Virus record (IMG/VR): IMGVR_UViG_3300042352_000985
Span: 1 to 26,327 of that record
DNA from: a virus
Strand: one strand, 5' to 3'
Length of the DNA: 26,327 nucleotides
Shown here one piece after another: positions 1 to 6,986 of this stretch. Within the stretch, counting starts at the first letter, position 1. Every line of letters starts with the position of its first letter. The notes beneath the pieces were generated by a model. That model saw nothing but the letters and a program-made list of their open reading frames with translations, was not told where the DNA came from and searched no databases. The position numbers and the translations under genes were made by a program.

Positions 1-125
1 TGTCGCGCCAGCAATACGCTTCTGGGATATCGCTCGATTTCAACGGCGCAAACAGTCCGCCATCCATGGAGCACGCTCCCAAGTATTCCTCCACCAGCGC
101 CTGTGAATAATGCCAGCTCATTCAT
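1..125 (-). CDS. DNA (cytosine-5) methyltransferase, N-terminal fragment
   Basis: Reading the minus strand from an ATG at 125 gives MNELALFTGAGGGILG, then VCAVEIERYPRSVLLAR, open to the window edge. This is the start of a cytosine-C5 methyltransferase. The first block is the SAM-binding motif I (F-x-G-x-GG), and the second is the region whose acidic residue contacts the cofactor ribose. The family methylates cytosine in DNA, and phage copies usually protect phage DNA from host restriction. The catalytic PCQ motif and target-recognition domain lie outside the window. It is the last gene of the early operon seen here, 70 nt after the preceding gene, with a heptamer repeat between. No good Shine-Dalgarno is visible, but the ATG fits the usual N-terminus of phage homologues. 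Confidence 0.8.
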   Translation of the reverse strand, partial: MNELALFTGAGGGILGSVLHGWRTVCAVEIERYPRSVLLAR

Positions 126-146
126 GGATGGGGTGGAACGGTGCGG

Positions 147-177
147 GGGCTAGGCGCTAGGGGCTTAGGCGCTAGGC
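147..177. repeat. Heptamer tandem array (GSGCTAG word)
   Basis: About four imperfect units, GGGCTAG GCGCTAG GGGCTTAG GCGCTAG, fill most of the gap between the 105-aa gene and the methyltransferase fragment. The unit length is 7 nt with one 8-nt unit. The word differs from the GTCGAG-type arrays found further right, but the architecture (about four units, about 30 nt, at a gene boundary) is the same. Confidence 0.75.
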
Positions 178-195
178 CGTCTCCCTTCCCGGCGC

Positions 196-513
196 TCATT
201 CACCATCCTCCGGGTAGTCGGGCACATCGAGACCGGTGACAGGAAGTGTCGCTCCCCCCTTCTTCTCGAGCTTCCGGCACGCCATGTAGCCGAGCTCGAA
301 GGCCAGACGGAATCTTTCCATGGCATCGGTGATGACCGATCCGTCGGGATTCAATGCCCTCACCCCCTCGGTCTTCCAGTAGCGCTTCCAGAGGGGGTCC
401 TCGGCGTAGATGCCGGGATTATCCACGATGTCAAAATTCATCGGGAGGGTGTCACGGTCACGGGTGATGGCGGCGCGGCGGCGCTTCTCTTCGGCGGTCT
501 CGGTTGTTTTCAT
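196..513 (-). CDS. Hypothetical phage protein (105 aa)
   Basis: This small soluble protein begins MKTTETAEEKRRRAAITRD and has a central region with DNPGIYAEDPLWKRYWKTEG. I do not recognise a family. The charged N-terminus looks helical, and no membrane segment or signal peptide is seen. An open frame continues upstream to 693, but that part is an arginine/serine-rich shadow of the kinase gene, so the ATG at 513 is preferred. With that start it overlaps the end of the kinase gene by 56 nt. It sits between nucleotide metabolism and DNA methylation genes in the early operon. Confidence 0.6.
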   Translation of the reverse strand: MKTTETAEEKRRRAAITRDRDTLPMNFDIVDNPGIYAEDPLWKRYWKTEGVRALNPDGSVITDAMERFRLAFELGYMACRKLEKKGGATLPVTGLDVPDYPEDGE

Positions 514-1153
514 GGGTTGATGGGATTGAGTCGAGGGCCTCGTCGACGCTCCGGAGGAAGTCTTCCTGTCCGCCTTCATTGACGATGACCCGCTGGCTGA
601 TGATGTGCTGGGTCTCGCTGTCGTGCTGCTCGCACTGGCGGGCGTCCTTTCGCACGATCCGGAGGGTGGACCCTCCAAGACGCAGGACGGCATCGAGTTC
701 GTTCGGATAGCGGAGGTCGTCGATCACAAGGCGCTGGCCATTCTGCAGTCGCCAGACGGCCACGCGGAGCCAGGCATTCACCCAGAGGTCGGGGTGGATG
801 ATGGTGCGACCCCACTCGGTGCCGAGGGTCTGCATCGCCCTCCGCGGACTGACTCCTCCCAGCAGTTCGCAGGGAACTTCTTTCTGATCTCCCTCGAGGT
901 GATCCTCCTCGAGGCCGAGGGAGCGTAGCATCTGTTTAATCGGGTGAGCGAACTTGAGCAGGGAGTAGCCGCGCCCCACGAGGTGTGCGGCGGCCGTGCT
1001 CTTCCCGCAACCGGCCGGGCCGATGAAGGCCACCACGACGGGCCAATGCTCGGGCCATTCGGGCATTTTCAGGTCGGGGAATGGGTGGATCACTCCGAGG
1101 GATTCCTTACGCGGCTTGAATGTCAGATTCATCGGGTTCGGGATTGGCGACAT
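458..1153 (-). CDS. Deoxynucleoside monophosphate kinase
   Basis: The protein resembles phage T4 gene 1-type dNMP kinases, which phosphorylate dNMPs to dNDPs to feed phage DNA synthesis. A Walker A P-loop (GPAGCGKST, residues 45-53 from the ATG at 1153) follows a beta-strand (VVVAFI). Further on come LKFAHPIKQML, a TLGTEWGRTIIHPDLWVNAW segment with the Arg and Trp typical of substrate binding, and VIDDLRYPNELDAV, a family hallmark. Starts at 1153 (MSPIPNP) and 1132 (MNLTFKP) are both possible; the former has a weak purine-rich stretch (GGACG) upstream. The start overlaps the preceding gene by up to 47 nt and the end overlaps the following gene by 56 nt. The last ~20 residues, rich in Arg/Pro/His, look unconserved. 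Confidence 0.85.
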   Translation of the reverse strand: MSPIPNPMNLTFKPRKESLGVIHPFPDLKMPEWPEHWPVVVAFIGPAGCGKSTAAAHLVGRGYSLLKFAHPIKQMLRSLGLEEDHLEGDQKEVPCELLGGVSPRRAMQTLGTEWGRTIIHPDLWVNAWLRVAVWRLQNGQRLVIDDLRYPNELDAVLRLGGSTLRIVRKDARQCEQHDSETQHIISQRVIVNEGGQEDFLRSVDEALDSIPSTHENNRDRRREAPPRRHHP

Positions 1154-1589
1154 TTTCGTCCGTGTTGTAGAGCGGGATCTCGGCAAGTTGGCTGCCGTCG
1201 ACGGCATTCCGCTGGCGCTCCCTCATGTGGGAGGGGGTCATGATCCACCAGAGGTCGTCGCGGGTTAACAGGCGAACCGCGCCCGGGGCGAGGCCGAGGG
1301 CTTGCCGGAATCTCCACGCCTGCCAGTCGACCCCCTCGGTCGAGAGGTAGTCGCAGAACTTCTCGAAGTAGGGGCCCATCAGGAACTCGACCAACTCGGC
1401 CACCATCCGCGGTGCCCGGTAGCCGAGTGGCGAGTAACGCCAGTCCAGGCCGACCTCATACCGCCACTTGGCCTTCACCACTTCGGTGCCGATCACGCAG
1501 CCGAGCTCGCGGAGGGTGACGTAGTCCTCGACCGCCTGCTCGAGCATGGCGATGGTCAGCTTGCGGATGGGGTTCTCGATGGGCTCCAT
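1107..1589 (-). CDS. Hypothetical phage protein (160 aa)
   Basis: This 160-aa protein begins MEPIENPIRKLTIAMLEQAVEDY and is mostly charged and aromatic, with WRYEVGLDWRYSPLGYRAPRM in the first half and LLTRDDLWWIMTPSHMRERQR near residue 120. I do not recognise a domain. No signal peptide or membrane helix is evident. It starts 2 nt after the stop of the preceding gene and overlaps the dNMP kinase start, so it belongs to the same coupled operon. The start at 1589 is preferred because it abuts the upstream stop. Confidence 0.75.
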   Translation of the reverse strand: MEPIENPIRKLTIAMLEQAVEDYVTLRELGCVIGTEVVKAKWRYEVGLDWRYSPLGYRAPRMVAELVEFLMGPYFEKFCDYLSTEGVDWQAWRFRQALGLAPGAVRLLTRDDLWWIMTPSHMRERQRNAVDGSQLAEIPLYNTDENVANPEPDESDIQAA

Positions 1590-1591
1590 GG

Positions 1592-1858
1592 TTAGCGGGA
1601 ATCGAGGGTCGAGGGTCGAGCGTCGAGGGCGGGGAAGCAGGCGCGGAAGGCCTTCTCGAGCTCCGGGTCGTTTTTTGGATAGTCACCCCTGACCAGCAGG
1701 AGCTTGGCCAGATTCGCCCAGGCATCGCGGGTCCTGATGAGCTCCCCTATCTTGTCGAGCATGGCATCGAGGGTGGCGGTGGTGCCGCGCGGCGGCGTGG
1801 CCGGGACATTCAGCGGGTAGGCCGGGTCAGCAGGCCCCTTGAGCGGGTACTCTTTCAT
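1592..1858 (-). CDS. Hypothetical protein with repeat-encoded C-terminus (88 aa)
   Basis: The gene starts at the ATG at 1858 (MKEYPLKGPADPAYPL), which overlaps the stop of the preceding gene as ATGA. The longer frame up to 1945 would overlap that gene heavily and is not preferred. The middle (LDAMLDKIGELIRTRDAWANLAKLLL) looks helical. The last ~11 residues (ALDARPSTLDSR) are the translation of a GTCGAGN heptamer array, so the natural C-terminus was probably extended or replaced when the array arose. Function is unknown. Confidence 0.65.
   Translation of the reverse strand: MKEYPLKGPADPAYPLNVPATPPRGTTATLDAMLDKIGELIRTRDAWANLAKLLLVRGDYPKNDPELEKAFRACFPALDARPSTLDSR
1601..1629. repeat. Heptamer tandem array (GTCGAGN word)
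   Basis: Four units, ATCGAGG GTCGAGG GTCGAGC GTCGAGG, lie at the 3' end of the 88-aa gene and are read in its last codons. The word matches the arrays at 19126, 21474, 21548, 22412 and 22513, directly or as reverse complement. Confidence 0.85.
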
Positions 1859-2049
1859 GACGCCCTCCGTTTTTGCCGGACGCTGCCAAAGCTGAATGTG
1901 CGGTCGAGGTAGGTGGGGTCGTTCTTTTTCAGCCAGACCTCGCACGCCTTCCGCATGATAAGCGCATCACCGTGGCTGAATTCGGCGCCGGTCTCGCAGC
2001 GCTCGAACCGTAGATACTTTCCGTTGAATTTGGGGCTTGGATCGGTCAT
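1855..2049 (-). CDS. Hypothetical small protein (64 aa)
   Basis: This basic 64-aa protein begins MTDPSPKFNGKYLRFERCE and ends in a positively charged tail (FGSVRQKRRAS). Its stop overlaps the next start as ATGA, which supports it as a translated member of the early operon. No recognised domain, signal or membrane helix. Confidence 0.6.
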   Translation of the reverse strand: MTDPSPKFNGKYLRFERCETGAEFSHGDALIMRKACEVWLKKNDPTYLDRTFSFGSVRQKRRAS

Positions 2050-2070
2050 GTCATGTTTGGGTTGTGGTCG

Positions 2071-2712
2071 TCAGCTGAAGAGGGGAGTGGTGCGGCCCCA
2101 CCAGTTGTCGCCGAGGTTGGATTCCACTGAATCGAGGTGCCAGACCGTCAGTGGGAGCATCGATCGGGAAGCGAAGGACCTGGTAAACGCGGCGTCGGAT
2201 TCCGCGGCGGTTGGATACGAGGGATGGGATCCGCCCCCGGAACTATGAAAAAGCTGGAAGAACCCGATCGGCATCGGCTTCCCCTCCTCGATGTGCGGGC
2301 GCATCAACGGGAAGTCCCGGCGACCTCCCTCGAGTTCCGAGAGTTGACCGGAACCGACCACGAGTCGGCGCTCGCACCCGTGGATCGCATCCCGATCCAG
2401 CACTGAAAGCGGGATTTCCAGCGGGGCCGGGAGCAAAATGTCGGCGTCAAGCAGCAGCACCCACCCCGGATCGACGGTGGCAAGGGCGGCGCCGATGGCC
2501 GCACCCTTGTCGAAGCAGGAATTGTTTTCCGTGAAGAGTTCGGTCACGACCGGATCCACGCCATGCTTTTCGCAAACCGACCGGGTCTGGAAATCATCCG
2601 GCGCCGTGATCACGGTCACCCGCTCGACCACCTCAAGCGTCCTGGGGAGGGTTCGATCGAGGAAATCGTGGTAGAGCACGCTGGTCGTGATCGCGTGGAT
2701 AGGCAGCTTCAT
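2071..2712 (-). CDS. GT-A fold glycosyltransferase-like protein
   Basis: The 213-aa protein has a short beta-alpha N-terminus (IHAITTSVLYHDFLDRTL), a nucleotide-fold pattern (ERVTVITAPDD), a DKGAAIGAAL segment, and WVLLLDADILLP at residues 84-95. The D89-A-D91 is the DXD metal and nucleotide-sugar-binding motif of GT-A glycosyltransferases. The C-terminal HLDSVESNLGDNWWGR may form part of the acceptor side. It presumably transfers sugar from a nucleotide sugar to phage DNA, a virion protein or a host glycan; the sequence does not say which. It is cytoplasmic, without membrane segments. It starts 3 nt after the preceding gene. Confidence 0.7.
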   Translation of the reverse strand: MKLPIHAITTSVLYHDFLDRTLPRTLEVVERVTVITAPDDFQTRSVCEKHGVDPVVTELFTENNSCFDKGAAIGAALATVDPGWVLLLDADILLPAPLEIPLSVLDRDAIHGCERRLVVGSGQLSELEGGRRDFPLMRPHIEEGKPMPIGFFQLFHSSGGGSHPSYPTAAESDAAFTRSFASRSMLPLTVWHLDSVESNLGDNWWGRTTPLFS

Positions 2713-2715
2713 GGG

Positions 2716-2985
2716 TCAGGCGGAGGGAGTTGGGGTTGGTTGCTGGTTGCGGGGGTTGTTGAGGTCTATTTTTAGGAACTTCTCCGGCTCATGTTCCCAG
2801 GCGGAGCGGACGAGCTCCTTGCTCAGGCCGAATGCGAGCATCGTGCGCTGGAACATGGCCCCGTTCTCGGCCAGCACCCTGACATCGACCGCCGGGACCA
2901 TGACCGAGTCCGGCTGATGGATGACGTAGGGCTGACCGAGAAGGATCCTCGAAATGGTGAGTGGTCTTTTTGCGTCGGTGGTCAT
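2716..2985 (-). CDS. Hypothetical protein (89 aa)
   Basis: This 89-aa protein begins MTTDAKRPLTISRILLGQPY and contains VPAVDVRVLAENGAMFQRTMLAFGLSKELV, a strand-then-helix pattern. No family recognised. It lies 6 nt downstream of dnaB and 3 nt upstream of the glycosyltransferase-like gene in the same direction, so it is co-transcribed with them. The C-terminal NQQPTPTPSA is a disordered tail. Confidence 0.65.
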   Translation of the reverse strand: MTTDAKRPLTISRILLGQPYVIHQPDSVMVPAVDVRVLAENGAMFQRTMLAFGLSKELVRSAWEHEPEKFLKIDLNNPRNQQPTPTPSA

Positions 2986-2991
2986 GGATGC

Positions 2992-4377
2992 TTAGGCGGC
3001 TTTCTTGGAGTAGTTCTTCTGGCGGTGCTCATCGCTGTTGGAGTACTTCCTGTCCGTGCAGTCGCGGAATCGGGTCTTCTCCCCGTCAAAGAGGAGCTCG
3101 ATCGGGCCGACCGGGCCGTTGCGCTGCTTGGCCACGAAGAGCTTGCTCGGCTCGTCGGGTTCCTCCTTGTTCCGGTTGAGCAGGAGCACGACATCAGCAT
3201 CCTGCTCGATGGATCCCGACTCGCGCAGATCGCTCAGCTTGGGCTCTCCCCGGCGCTCGGCCTCCCGGTTCAGCTGGGCCAGGGCGATGATGGGGATGTC
3301 GAGCTCCTTGGCCAGGGTCTTGAGCCCGCCAGTGATGTCGGCAATCTCGAGCGCCCGGTTGGCATCACCCCGCTTGGAGGGGCAGCGCATCAGTTGGAGG
3401 TAGTCGATCACGATCAGGCCGATCTTGTGCTGGAGCTTCAGCCTCCGGGCTCGCGCCCTCAGGGCGTAGAGCGAGAGGCTAGGGGTTTCGTCGATCCAGA
3501 TGTTCTGCTGGGAGACCCGGCTCCCGGCCGTGGTGATCCGGGGGAAGTCGGACTTGGAGAGGAACCCATCCCTGACCCGCTGGAGGCTGACATCGGCCGA
3601 GGCGCAGATCATGCGCTGGGCCATCTCCATGCCGCTCATCTCGAGCGAGAACAATGCCGACCCGTGGCCCTGCTCCGCGGCGTGTTGGAGGATGTTCATG
3701 GCCAGGGCGCTCTTGCCCATGGAGGGCCGCGCCGCCAGGACGATGAGCTGACCCCCCTTGAATCCGTTGCACATCCGGTCGAGGTCGACGAATCCGCTCG
3801 GCACTCCCAGCACACCGGTGCCGCGGGCCTTGTAGGCGTGCTCGAACTGGTCGATGGCCTGATTGACAAAATCCTTCGCAGGCTTAAGCAGCTCGTCCTG
3901 CTTCTGGAAGGTGGCCCTCAGGTTGAAGAAGGCGGTCTCCACGTCGTCGAGGAGTTGGTCGGGGTTCCCCTCGTCCTGGTGATTCGCCGCGAGCGCGACC
4001 GCGTCGTAGCCGGTCTGCCAGATCCGGGTGAGCGCCCACTTCCTGCGCACCTCGTCCAGCGCGGCGGGCATGGCCATGACGGTCGGGGCCGCCATGGCGA
4101 TCTCGGTGAGGGTTGCCACGCCACCCACATCCTCGATGCGGCCCATGTCGATCAGGTGCTGCTGGACCCCGAGCAGGTCACAGCCCTGATGCTGGTGGAA
4201 GCGCTCGAGGATCGCCTCGACGATGACCCGGTGACCGCCACCGCGGAAGGCATCCGGACCGATCGACTCGATCACCGAGGGGATGCAGTTGGCCGGGTCC
4301 TGCATCATGCAGGAGAGGACGATGCGCTCATGCTCGGGCGATGGATTCGGCAGACGCTCAAAGGGATTCGCGCTCAT
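2992..4377 (-). CDS. dnaB: Replicative DNA helicase DnaB
   Basis: This is a hexameric 5'-3' replicative helicase of the DnaB family that unwinds the fork and recruits primase. The N-terminal domain (residues ~12-110, starting SPEHERIVLSCMMQDP) is followed by a linker. The RecA-like C-terminal domain begins near residue 190 (GVPSGFVDLDRMCNGF). Walker A is ARPSMGKS (216-223), Walker B is LIVIDYLQL with Asp325, and the late motif LSDLRESGSIEQDADVVLLLNR is intact. At 461 aa it has normal family length. Its ATG overlaps the stop of the preceding gene as TAATG, so translation is coupled to the initiator-like protein, the usual partner order in phage replication modules. No intein or frameshift seen. 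Confidence 0.97.
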   Translation of the reverse strand: MSANPFERLPNPSPEHERIVLSCMMQDPANCIPSVIESIGPDAFRGGGHRVIVEAILERFHQHQGCDLLGVQQHLIDMGRIEDVGGVATLTEIAMAAPTVMAMPAALDEVRRKWALTRIWQTGYDAVALAANHQDEGNPDQLLDDVETAFFNLRATFQKQDELLKPAKDFVNQAIDQFEHAYKARGTGVLGVPSGFVDLDRMCNGFKGGQLIVLAARPSMGKSALAMNILQHAAEQGHGSALFSLEMSGMEMAQRMICASADVSLQRVRDGFLSKSDFPRITTAGSRVSQQNIWIDETPSLSLYALRARARRLKLQHKIGLIVIDYLQLMRCPSKRGDANRALEIADITGGLKTLAKELDIPIIALAQLNREAERRGEPKLSDLRESGSIEQDADVVLLLNRNKEEPDEPSKLFVAKQRNGPVGPIELLFDGEKTRFRDCTDRKYSNSDEHRQKNYSKKAA

Positions 4378-5297
4378 TACGCGGCCTCCTTGGTGGTGAT
4401 GATGGCCTCACTGATCTCCGACACGAGATCGTCATGCTCGCGGATCTCGGCCTGCACACTCGCAGGCAGCAGGCTGAAGCTGTTCGGGAAGTTCGCCCCC
4501 TCGATCCCCTCGGGGAAGTTCTGCGGGTAACGGTCGACCAGGATCTCACGCCACCGGGCAGGCACAGATTCCGCCGCCCTTTCTTTTTTTTGCGGATACT
4601 TCAATTCGTTGTGCCAGCCGTCGTCATTCAGCCATGTCTGCGGGTGCTGCCATGCGGGATAGAACTCGCCGCGGCGCTTGGCCTCGGCACGGTCCAACTG
4701 CTGGAGGTGGATGATGCGGACGAGCTCCTCGACGGAAATCCGCCCCTTGACCTTACTCTTCCAAACTCTCCAAGCACCCCCCTTTCCTTTTTTTTCTGGA
4801 AATGCGGACCAGAGAGTCTCGAATTCGGGTGAGTACGGATCGGATGGTTCCTCGGGATCCGGTGATGCCTCACCGGCAAAAACAAGCAGTTCGTTTCTAT
4901 TCTCTTCAACTTCTCTTCCCTTCTCTTCAGGCCGCAGATTGCTGTCAGATGGCGGCGAGTTGTCAGCAACATGACAGCAATCTGCTGACATGGGGTCGGG
5001 AAACTTCCGCACATGGGACCTTAATCTCTGACCGAAGTTAATGATGGTGAGGTATTTGCGCCCCTTGCTGACATAGAATCTGATGATTCCCCTCTCCTCC
5101 AGTTCAGCCAATCTCTCGGATGTCGGCATATTGCTGCCAAGTGGGAAGCATAATGCTGACACAATGCGGTCATCGCCGTGAAAATTCCCAAAATCATCAG
5201 CCTTCATGATGAGGCGGATGAAGAGGCACTCGGCCTCGCAGGAGAGTCCATCGAAGCGATACGAGTCCGACCAGTCGCGTAGAATTCTGTTTGGCAT
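4377..5297 (-). CDS. Phage replication initiator-like protein
   Basis: The N-terminus (RILRDWSDSYRFDGLSCEAECLFIRLIMKADDFGNF, then RLAELEERGIIRFY) matches the winged-helix pattern of phage replisome organisers. A low-complexity linker (~105-150) leads to FETLWSAFPEKKGKGGAWRVWKSK, a segment shared by many phage replication proteins, and TWLNDDGWHNEL. These proteins bind the origin and load DnaB. The immediate TAATG overlap with dnaB supports this, and no separate DnaC-like loader is visible. The linker-coding DNA contains the iteron-like cluster at 4938-5161, as in lambda O. Two A8 runs lie in the coding strand. Confidence is high for a replication role and moderate for origin binding. Confidence 0.8.
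   Translation of the reverse strand: MPNRILRDWSDSYRFDGLSCEAECLFIRLIMKADDFGNFHGDDRIVSALCFPLGSNMPTSERLAELEERGIIRFYVSKGRKYLTIINFGQRLRSHVRKFPDPMSADCCHVADNSPPSDSNLRPEEKGREVEENRNELLVFAGEASPDPEEPSDPYSPEFETLWSAFPEKKGKGGAWRVWKSKVKGRISVEELVRIIHLQQLDRAEAKRRGEFYPAWQHPQTWLNDDGWHNELKYPQKKERAAESVPARWREILVDRYPQNFPEGIEGANFPNSFSLLPASVQAEIREHDDLVSEISEAIITTKEAA
4938..5161. other. Candidate replication origin (iteron-like repeats inside the initiator gene)
   Basis: The 8-mer TGCTGACA occurs at 4983-4990, 5066-5073 and 5154-5161, and as its complement TGTCAGCA at 4961-4968. A related 10-mer, ATTGCTGTCA (4938-4947), has an exact reverse complement TGACAGCAAT at 4972-4981. The first four sites start at about 4939, 4961, 4972 and 4983, i.e. 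at multiples of 11 bp, so they lie on one face of the helix. I saw no exact copy of the 8-mer elsewhere in the window. Position inside the initiator gene is typical of lambdoid origins. The function is inferred. Confidence 0.5.
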
Positions 5298-5300
5298 AGG

Positions 5301-5828
5301 TCAGATCCTCCCCTTGAAGCGGGGCCGGGCCTCGCAGATGAACTTGTTGGCCACCGAGGTCGAGATGCAGCCGGGCATGATCATGCCCTTCACCCAGGCC
5401 GCGCTGTCAGCCACCCGGACGCGCAGGATGTCTTTCCCACCGGGGCGCCGTGCCAGGACAAGGTTGGGATTTGGCAAATTCGCAGCCACGACCAGGAGCG
5501 TGGATCCCTGGGCCAGTAGGGTCTCGAGCTTGGAGAGCCCCGCCGCGGTGACCCTCACGAAGCCAGACTCGCGGGTGTAGTCCTTACCCAGCGCGAGGAC
5601 GCCCTGACGCAGCCAGGAGACATCCTCGGCGCCAATCCCGAGCTTCTCGGCCGCGCCGACCTCGCTATAGGTGATGCCGAGCCCAATCACCGGGTTCTTT
5701 TTTTCATTTGAGGGGACCGGAGGAGCGGAGTCGATGACAGCTCCGCCCAGGATGGGCTCAGGCCGCGCTTTTTTTCCGGAGGAGGCCGTGTGCCGCTCTT
5801 CTTTTTTTTGTGGGGTTTTTGTGGTCAT
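5301..5828 (-). CDS. Hypothetical protein, possibly DNA-binding (175 aa)
   Basis: The first ~45 residues are lysine-rich and disordered (MTTKTPQKKEERHTASSGKK). The rest contains GITYSEVGAAEKLGIGAEDVSWLRQG, which has a helix-turn-helix-like pattern, then GKDYTRESGFVRVTAAGLSKLETLL. I do not recognise a named family. It lies 3 nt upstream of the initiator gene in the same operon, so a role in replication or its control is possible. Three A7-A8 runs in the coding strand encode Lys-Lys pairs. Upstream to 5893 there is a short gap with no clear promoter. Confidence 0.65.
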   Translation of the reverse strand: MTTKTPQKKEERHTASSGKKARPEPILGGAVIDSAPPVPSNEKKNPVIGLGITYSEVGAAEKLGIGAEDVSWLRQGVLALGKDYTRESGFVRVTAAGLSKLETLLAQGSTLLVVAANLPNPNLVLARRPGGKDILRVRVADSAAWVKGMIMPGCISTSVANKFICEARPRFKGRI

Positions 5829-5893
5829 GGTGTGGGTGTGTGAAATGGGTGGATTCGGGAGGGGCGATTGAAATAAAATTTCTGAGCGTCCTA

Positions 5894-6718
5894 TCAGTCG
5901 CGGTTTTTGGCCCGAGGCCGCGGAGCCGACCCCCTCCCCCCCTCCTTCGATCGCGTCGAGGTGGAGGCCGGAGGGTTCGATCCCGGTGCCAGGGAGACCG
6001 CGGATGCCGGCTGGGGAGTAGCAGTAGACGTAGCAGTTTCAGACTCTTCAGAGATGGCTACTAGTGAAGCATCTGATTGCCCATCAGATGGGGCGTGTAT
6101 GTCAAATTGCACCGGCTCAATTTCACATACAGGACCGGCAGCGGGATCGGGCGCCGGGAGGGCCGCTATTGGCTGAGTATTTCCGCCACCAAGATTGATC
6201 TCAGGAGCATCCTCGACCAGTTCGGCATCGATCACGGGGAGATCATCCAGCATCCTCTCGAGTCCGGCAGCAACCTGACTCTGCTCCACCTTCTCGACGC
6301 GGGCCGTCACGCCACCGGTGAGCACCTGTCCCTTGTCGATCAGGATACCGACGGCCATCGAAAGTTCCCCCGGCTTGATCGCTCCATCGGCGATGATCTC
6401 CTCGAGGCGCTCTACTCCCATCGCTGCCACCTTCAAGGCACGAGCACCTAGTTCCTTTCTATGTGTGTCAATAGTGGAACCCTCGCGGATCATCACCGCT
6501 TCGATCGTCCGATGGTGCAAGCCGGTGAGACGTTTGATCTCTCGGATGCCAGTTCCTTGACCGAGCAACTGCACCGTGATCCGGTAAAGATCCGGACGCT
6601 GACTCAGTAGACGCTCACCAGTGGACGCGCCGGTGAACACCGGAGCTCCAACCTTTTCCAGTGCCATCTCCTCTTCAGAAAAAAGAAGAGCCGGGGATGA
6701 GGAGTCCTTGGGATCCAT
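5894..6718 (-). CDS. Helix-turn-helix protein with low-complexity C-terminus (274 aa)
   Basis: The start MDPKDSSSPALL (ATG at 6718) is chosen because it overlaps the stop of a small upstream frame as TGATG; a longer frame to 6826 would overlap two genes. Residues ~45-75 (LYRITVQLLGQGTGIREIKRLTGLHHRTIEAVM) form a clear HTH. A helical region follows, including GVERLEEIIADGAIKPGELSMAVGILIDKG, a pattern seen in phage DNA-binding proteins. From ~170 onward it is Pro/Ala/Ser/Glu-rich and ends with a basic tail (PRPRAKNRD). It could be a regulator or a DNA-packaging or replication accessory; a small-terminase role is possible but the early-operon position argues against it. Confidence 0.7.
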   Translation of the reverse strand: MDPKDSSSPALLFSEEEMALEKVGAPVFTGASTGERLLSQRPDLYRITVQLLGQGTGIREIKRLTGLHHRTIEAVMIREGSTIDTHRKELGARALKVAAMGVERLEEIIADGAIKPGELSMAVGILIDKGQVLTGGVTARVEKVEQSQVAAGLERMLDDLPVIDAELVEDAPEINLGGGNTQPIAALPAPDPAAGPVCEIEPVQFDIHAPSDGQSDASLVAISEESETATSTATPQPASAVSLAPGSNPPASTSTRSKEGGRGSAPRPRAKNRD

Positions 6719-6798
6719 CACATTCTTGATCGGTAGATACCCATCAAAAAAAAGAAGAGGGCCGCGTAGAGAGAGGCCTCGAGGAGATCGTGACTCAT
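6718..6798 (-). CDS. Very small membrane-like protein (26 aa)
   Basis: The ATG at 6798 overlaps the stop of the excisionase-like gene as ATGA, and its own TGA overlaps the next ATG as TGATG. It is therefore coupled on both sides and fills a gap that would otherwise be empty. The peptide begins MSHDLLEASLYAALFFFLMG and ends YRSRM: one hydrophobic segment with a basic C-terminus, a plausible single-pass membrane micro-protein. A T8 run in the coding strand encodes the Phe-Phe-Phe part. Function unknown; support is from gene packing and hydrophobic pattern only. Confidence 0.5.
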   Translation of the reverse strand: MSHDLLEASLYAALFFFLMGIYRSRM

Positions 6799-6986
6799 GC
6801 CAGTCGCGAGTTGATGAACTCCTCAATCGCGGATTCCTTCACCCGCTTGTCTTTAGTGGAGAGGATCAGCACCTGACCAAAGACACCGCTCTTGATGTAG
6901 CGGGCCACCGTGTTCAAGTGGATCGAGAGCCGGTCAGCAACCTCACGGGTTGTCACCCAGCGATCAGCCTTCGCCTGGGCGCTCAT
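6795..6986 (-). CDS. Excisionase-like HTH protein (63 aa)
   Basis: The 63-aa protein reads WVTTREVADRLSIHLNTVARYIKSG, then a short wing (LILSTKDKRVKESAIEEFINSRLA). This is the MerR/HTH_17-type winged fold of phage excisionases and small DNA-binding regulators, in which a helix-turn-helix is followed by a tyrosine- or lysine-containing beta hairpin and an 'IEEFI' helix. It could direct excision with the tyrosine recombinase at 10190 or regulate the early operon. Start and stop overlap both neighbours by ATGA. Confidence 0.75.
   Translation of the reverse strand: MSAQAKADRWVTTREVADRLSIHLNTVARYIKSGVFGQVLILSTKDKRVKESAIEEFINSRLA

Noticed and set aside
2137-2534. Plus-strand frames opposite the glycosyltransferase-like gene
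   Set aside because: The minus-strand frame carries a DXD motif and fits the operon; the others are compositional shadows.
2791-4530. Long 579-aa open frame on the plus strand
   Set aside because: It lies exactly opposite dnaB, has a repetitive Leu/Gly/Glu/Val composition typical of antisense frames in GC-rich DNA, and contains no recognisable domain.
6027-6035. GACGTAGCA copy far from the attachment region
   Set aside because: A lone copy in Ser/Thr codons of the HTH protein tail; it is probably coincidental and not an integrase site.
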